NCBI GenBank assembly: GCA_964390295.1
Contig: CAYMHR010000052.1
Coordinates: forward strand, 1 to 6,734
DNA: 6,734 nt
Reading direction: 5' to 3'
Origin: RGIG3009 sp964390295
GTDB lineage: Bacteria > Bacillota > Clostridia > Oscillospirales > Acutalibacteraceae
Positions 5,831 to 6,734 of this stretch are shown here, in pieces. The first letter of the stretch is position 1; the number at the start of each line of letters is the position of its first letter. Under the pieces are notes generated by a model, which was not told the origin of the DNA, did not search any database, and worked only from the letters and a program-made list of their open reading frames with translations. Made by a program: the position numbers and the translations under genes.

Positions 5831-6734
5831 ATGAAGAAATTGGCAGAACGTGTGGACGAATGGCTGGAGCGGGGCGGCGTTACCAAGCAAGTTGTACTGT
5901 TGGTGCTGTCGGCACTGTCGTTGCTGGTCAGTCTGTTCGATTGGTTTTCTCTGCCGCTGGACGCGGCGTGGGTCGCCATTTTGCTGTGCGGTGTCCCAAT
6001 CGTGGTGGAGGCACTGCTGGGCTTGCTTACCGAATTTGATATACGCGCCGGCGTGCTGGTGTCGATTGCCCTGATTGCCTCAGTCAGCGTGGGCGAAATT
6101 TTCGCCGCCGGTGAGGTAGCGTTTATCATGCAGTTGGGTGAACTGCTGGAGCATCTCACCGTGGCGAGAGCACGCGCCGGTGTGGAAAAGCTGGTCAAAT
6201 TAACACCGCATACCGCTCGCGTGATCCGCGACGGCGTGGAACACGTGATCCCGGTGGAGCAGGTCGTGGTGGGCGATACGTTGCTGGTACTGCCCGGCGA
6301 GGCAATCCCGGTTGACGGGCGCATTGTGCAGGGGCAAACGTCGGTTGACCAGTCGGTGATTACCGGCGAGTCGTTGCCGGTGGATAAAACGGTGGGTGAC
6401 GAGGTAGAAAGCGGCGGCGTGAATCGCTTCGGCGCGTTTCAAATGCAGGCTACACGCGTGGGCGACGACAGCTCGTTGCAACGGATGATCCGGCTGGTAC
6501 AAAACGCCGATGCCGGTAAAGTGAAAATCGTGGGCATTGCCGACCGCTGGGCGACCGGCATCGTGGTAATCGCACTGCTGGCGGCGGCGTTGACCTGGTT
6601 GATTACCGGACAGCTTCTTCGTGCCGTCACCATTTTGGTGGTATTTTGCCCGTGCGCGCTGGTGCTGGCAACGCCGACGGCGGTCATGGCGGCAATCGGC
6701 AACGTGGCACGCCACGGCTTTCTGGTGCGCGAAG
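5831..6734 (+). CDS. P1B-type heavy-metal ATPase, N-terminal part
   Basis: This is the first 301 codons of a metal-exporting P-type ATPase, cut by the window edge. Such pumps use ATP to move soft metal ions such as Cu(I), Zn(II) or Cd(II) out across the cytoplasmic membrane. After a short N-terminus, hydrophobic helices lie at about residues 19-38, 45-66 and 72-105, with the family-typical GEVAFIMQLGELLE. The actuator domain carries ITGESLPVDK (TGES at 178-181). A further helix pair is at about 244-290, with the ion-binding CPC at 273-275 in FCPCALVLATPTAVMAAIGN. The phosphorylation DKTG motif and the nucleotide-binding domain lie beyond the window. There is no HMA or CXXC metal-binding domain before the first helix. 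The CPC motif excludes the SPC cobalt type but does not settle Cu versus Zn/Cd. Regulation by a Cys-His-Cys CsoR through the 5762-5804 operators favours copper. The visible part is intact. Confidence 0.93.
   Translation, partial: MKKLAERVDEWLERGGVTKQVVLLVLSALSLLVSLFDWFSLPLDAAWVAILLCGVPIVVEALLGLLTEFDIRAGVLVSIALIASVSVGEIFAAGEVAFIMQLGELLEHLTVARARAGVEKLVKLTPHTARVIRDGVEHVIPVEQVVVGDTLLVLPGEAIPVDGRIVQGQTSVDQSVITGESLPVDKTVGDEVESGGVNRFGAFQMQATRVGDDSSLQRMIRLVQNADAGKVKIVGIADRWATGIVVIALLAAALTWLITGQLLRAVTILVVFCPCALVLATPTAVMAAIGNVARHGFLVRE

Noticed and set aside
5779..6324. Minus-strand open frame opposite the ATPase start
   Set aside because: Low-complexity Ser/Thr-rich translation running through the ATPase operators and coding sequence; the plus-strand ATPase motifs are unmistakable.

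Overview
The window reads as chromosomal DNA of a fairly GC-rich member of the Clostridia (Bacillota). The grounds are strong GGAGG-type ribosome binding sites, canonical TTGACA/TATAAT promoters, a DegV-family protein and a CsoR-type metal sensor. This placement is inferred from style and gene families; there is no rRNA or other taxonomic marker here.

Layout from left to right. Positions 1-131 hold a short AT-rich stretch and a perfect 16-bp hairpin, with no gene. Positions 132-2538 (minus) carry a GH38 alpha-mannosidase whose reading frame is broken twice, once at an A7 run and once about 100 bp further into the gene. It has its own promoter (2577-2605), which overlaps an inverted repeat. 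Positions 2641-2674 are the terminator of an intact minus-strand DegV gene (2693-3583). A divergent intergenic region (3584-3850) holds the degV promoter, four copies of a TAGAGYG motif and a strong csoR promoter. From 3851 the plus strand has csoR (Cys-His-Cys ligand set). Ten bases after it comes a glycoside hydrolase of the GH63/GH37 type (4137-5669) interrupted by three in-frame stop codons, TAG, TAG and TAA. A strong terminator (5711-5751) closes that unit. A second promoter with two mirror-image G/C-tract operators (5762-5804) then drives a P1B metal-transporting ATPase (5831 to the window edge), which has TGES and CPC motifs and no N-terminal metal-binding domain.

Two stories overlap. 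One is a metal-efflux module: CsoR should repress its own promoter and the ATPase promoter until Cu(I), or a related metal, binds. Both promoters share an AGG(G/C)GGTAT half-site next to the -10, which supports this. The other is a pair of glycosidases, GH38 and GH63-like. Both are disrupted while the genes between and beside them are open. The pattern fits recent, selective decay of glycan or mannoside/glucoside catabolism better than random sequence error, but assembly error and recoding cannot be excluded from the sequence alone. The most unusual item is the GH63-like gene: its frame and family motifs continue undisturbed past all three stops.
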